Source: Gammaproteobacteria bacterium
Lineage (GTDB): Bacteria; Pseudomonadota; Gammaproteobacteria; Steroidobacterales; Steroidobacteraceae
NCBI GenBank assembly: GCA_030038645.1
Contig: JASHSR010000540.1
Location: forward strand, 1 to 5,678
Direction of reading: 5' to 3'
Length of the DNA stretch: 5,678 bases
Below the pieces are notes generated by a model. It saw only the letters and a program-made list of their open reading frames with translations, searched no databases and was not told the DNA's origin. Positions within the stretch are counted from its first letter, which is position 1. Every line of letters begins with the position of its first letter. Shown piece by piece: positions 5,014 through 5,678 of this stretch. The position numbers and the translations under genes were made by a program.

Positions 5014-5678
5014 TTGGCCTTTCAAAGCATTCTATTCGAGGGGCTTCCCGCCGAGGCCACAGCCGCGACGAGCGAGGACGCGGCCGCGAAGTCGGAGGGC
5101 GCCGTCGCGACGACGGATGGCACCGTCGCGACGACCGAGGGCACGGCCGCGAAGGCGCAGGCTGTGCCTCCCGAGTGCTTCCGCGACCTTCATCTCGATC
5201 GGATCGTCGGTGCCATCACCGCGGGCCGCGAGGCGTACCAGCTCGCGCCGCTCTTTTACACGCCGTTGCGCGAGGTCTCGACGATCCGCTACCGGCACGA
5301 TGTCTTTCGTGACCTCGAGCGCGAGGCGCTCGCTCGCCCGATTTTGCGCTTCGCCGAGGGCATGCGGCAGGTCCGCGGGCGCCTCGCCGAGGCAGACAAG
5401 CTGCACTACGCGGGCCAGAAGCAGCGCTGCTTTCTCGATGCGGTGGCGCTCTACTGCGCCGCGGTGGCCGCACTGACCCGCGATCTGGCCGGCGCTGAGC
5501 CACGCTCGCGCGGCCTGCGAGGCTTCGGCGACTTTCTGGACGGCTACACGGCGTCCGGACCCTTCACGGCGCTGCAGTCGCAGACGCACGCGCTGCAGGA
5601 GAGCCTCGCGGCAATCCAGTACGGCCTCGCCATCGACGGCACCCGCATCGAGGTCCGCCGCTACGAGTCCGAGGCGGA
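5014..5678 (+). CDS. MutS-like protein, partial: N-terminal part only, ATPase domain beyond right edge
   Basis: 221 codons are visible. The N-terminal AFQSILF is followed, after a variable stretch, by DLHLDRIVGAITAGR (58-72), LFYTPLREVSTIRYRHDV (80-97) and a long helical region. As I recall the family, this is the pattern of stand-alone MutS-related proteins that keep the core/lever domain and C-terminal MutS ATPase but lack the mismatch-recognition domain. The ATPase itself is outside the window, so this rests on the N-terminal half. The start is a TTG at 5014: no in-frame ATG or GTG lies between the ATPase stop and residue 50, and starting there preserves FQSILF. No Shine-Dalgarno is seen, so initiation may depend on coupling to the ATPase gene 12 bp upstream. 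Residues 17-51 are five heptapeptide repeats, listed separately. A DNA-structure-related role is likely for the family; the substrate is unknown. Confidence 0.85.
   Translation, partial: MAFQSILFEGLPAEATAATSEDAAAKSEGAVATTDGTVATTEGTAAKAQAVPPECFRDLHLDRIVGAITAGREAYQLAPLFYTPLREVSTIRYRHDVFRDLEREALARPILRFAEGMRQVRGRLAEADKLHYAGQKQRCFLDAVALYCAAVAALTRDLAGAEPRSRGLRGFGDFLDGYTASGPFTALQSQTHALQESLAAIQYGLAIDGTRIEVRRYESEA
5062..5166 (+). repeat. Five tandem 21-bp repeats encoding a heptapeptide in the MutS-like gene
   Basis: Units begin at 5062, 5083, 5104, 5125 and 5146 and encode AATSEDA, AAKSEGA, VATTDGT, VATTEGT and AAKAQAV. Units 3 and 4 are the most alike in DNA, and the last is the most degenerate. 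All keep frame because the unit is 21 bp. The consensus is [AV]-A-[TK]-[ST]-[ED]-[GD]-[AT]. It separates the N-terminal FQSILF segment from the core domain and is probably a flexible linker. Copy number could vary by slippage or recombination without breaking the gene. Confidence 0.8.

Noticed and set aside
5032..5589. Minus-strand open frame opposite the MutS-like gene
   Set aside because: It is Arg/Leu/Ala-rich with repeats that only mirror the 21-bp array; the plus frame has conserved MutS-family segments.

Overview
The window is strongly GC-rich, with dense codon bias toward G/C third positions and no introns, so it is bacterial chromosome. The two-CBS-domain protein resembles a family common in Proteobacteria, so a high-GC proteobacterium is the best guess; no marker gene fixes the taxon. 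No tRNA, rRNA, CRISPR array, transposase or integrase is visible.

Layout. On the minus strand from about 2200 down to 1 lies an overlapping two-gene operon: a 201-aa tandem CBS-domain protein (1423-2028), then a dynamin-like GTPase (DLP-1) that starts inside it and runs off the left edge. A 335-bp divergent intergenic region (2029-2363) holds a candidate sigma-70 promoter for each direction. It also holds an unusual structured leader in which a 10-nt segment is perfectly complementary to the Shine-Dalgarno region of the CBS gene. On the plus strand, a second dynamin-like GTPase (DLP-2, 2364-4061) carries two C-terminal CxxC...CxxH modules, probably zinc-binding, where dynamins usually have a long helical stalk. 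After a 145-bp gap come a small P-loop ATPase (4207-5001) and, 12 bp further on, the start of a MutS-like protein (5014 to the right edge). Its N-terminus contains five tandem heptapeptide repeats.

How the genes may work together. Bacterial dynamin-like proteins are often encoded in pairs and act on membranes; DLP-1 and DLP-2 share closely matching G-domain motifs and are probably divergent paralogues working as a pair. The CBS protein, coupled to DLP-1 by gene overlap, is a plausible adenine-nucleotide sensor. The ATPase and MutS-like gene look like an operon with a DNA-related role. A link between the membrane-GTPase half and the ATPase/MutS half is suggested only by proximity and is an inference.
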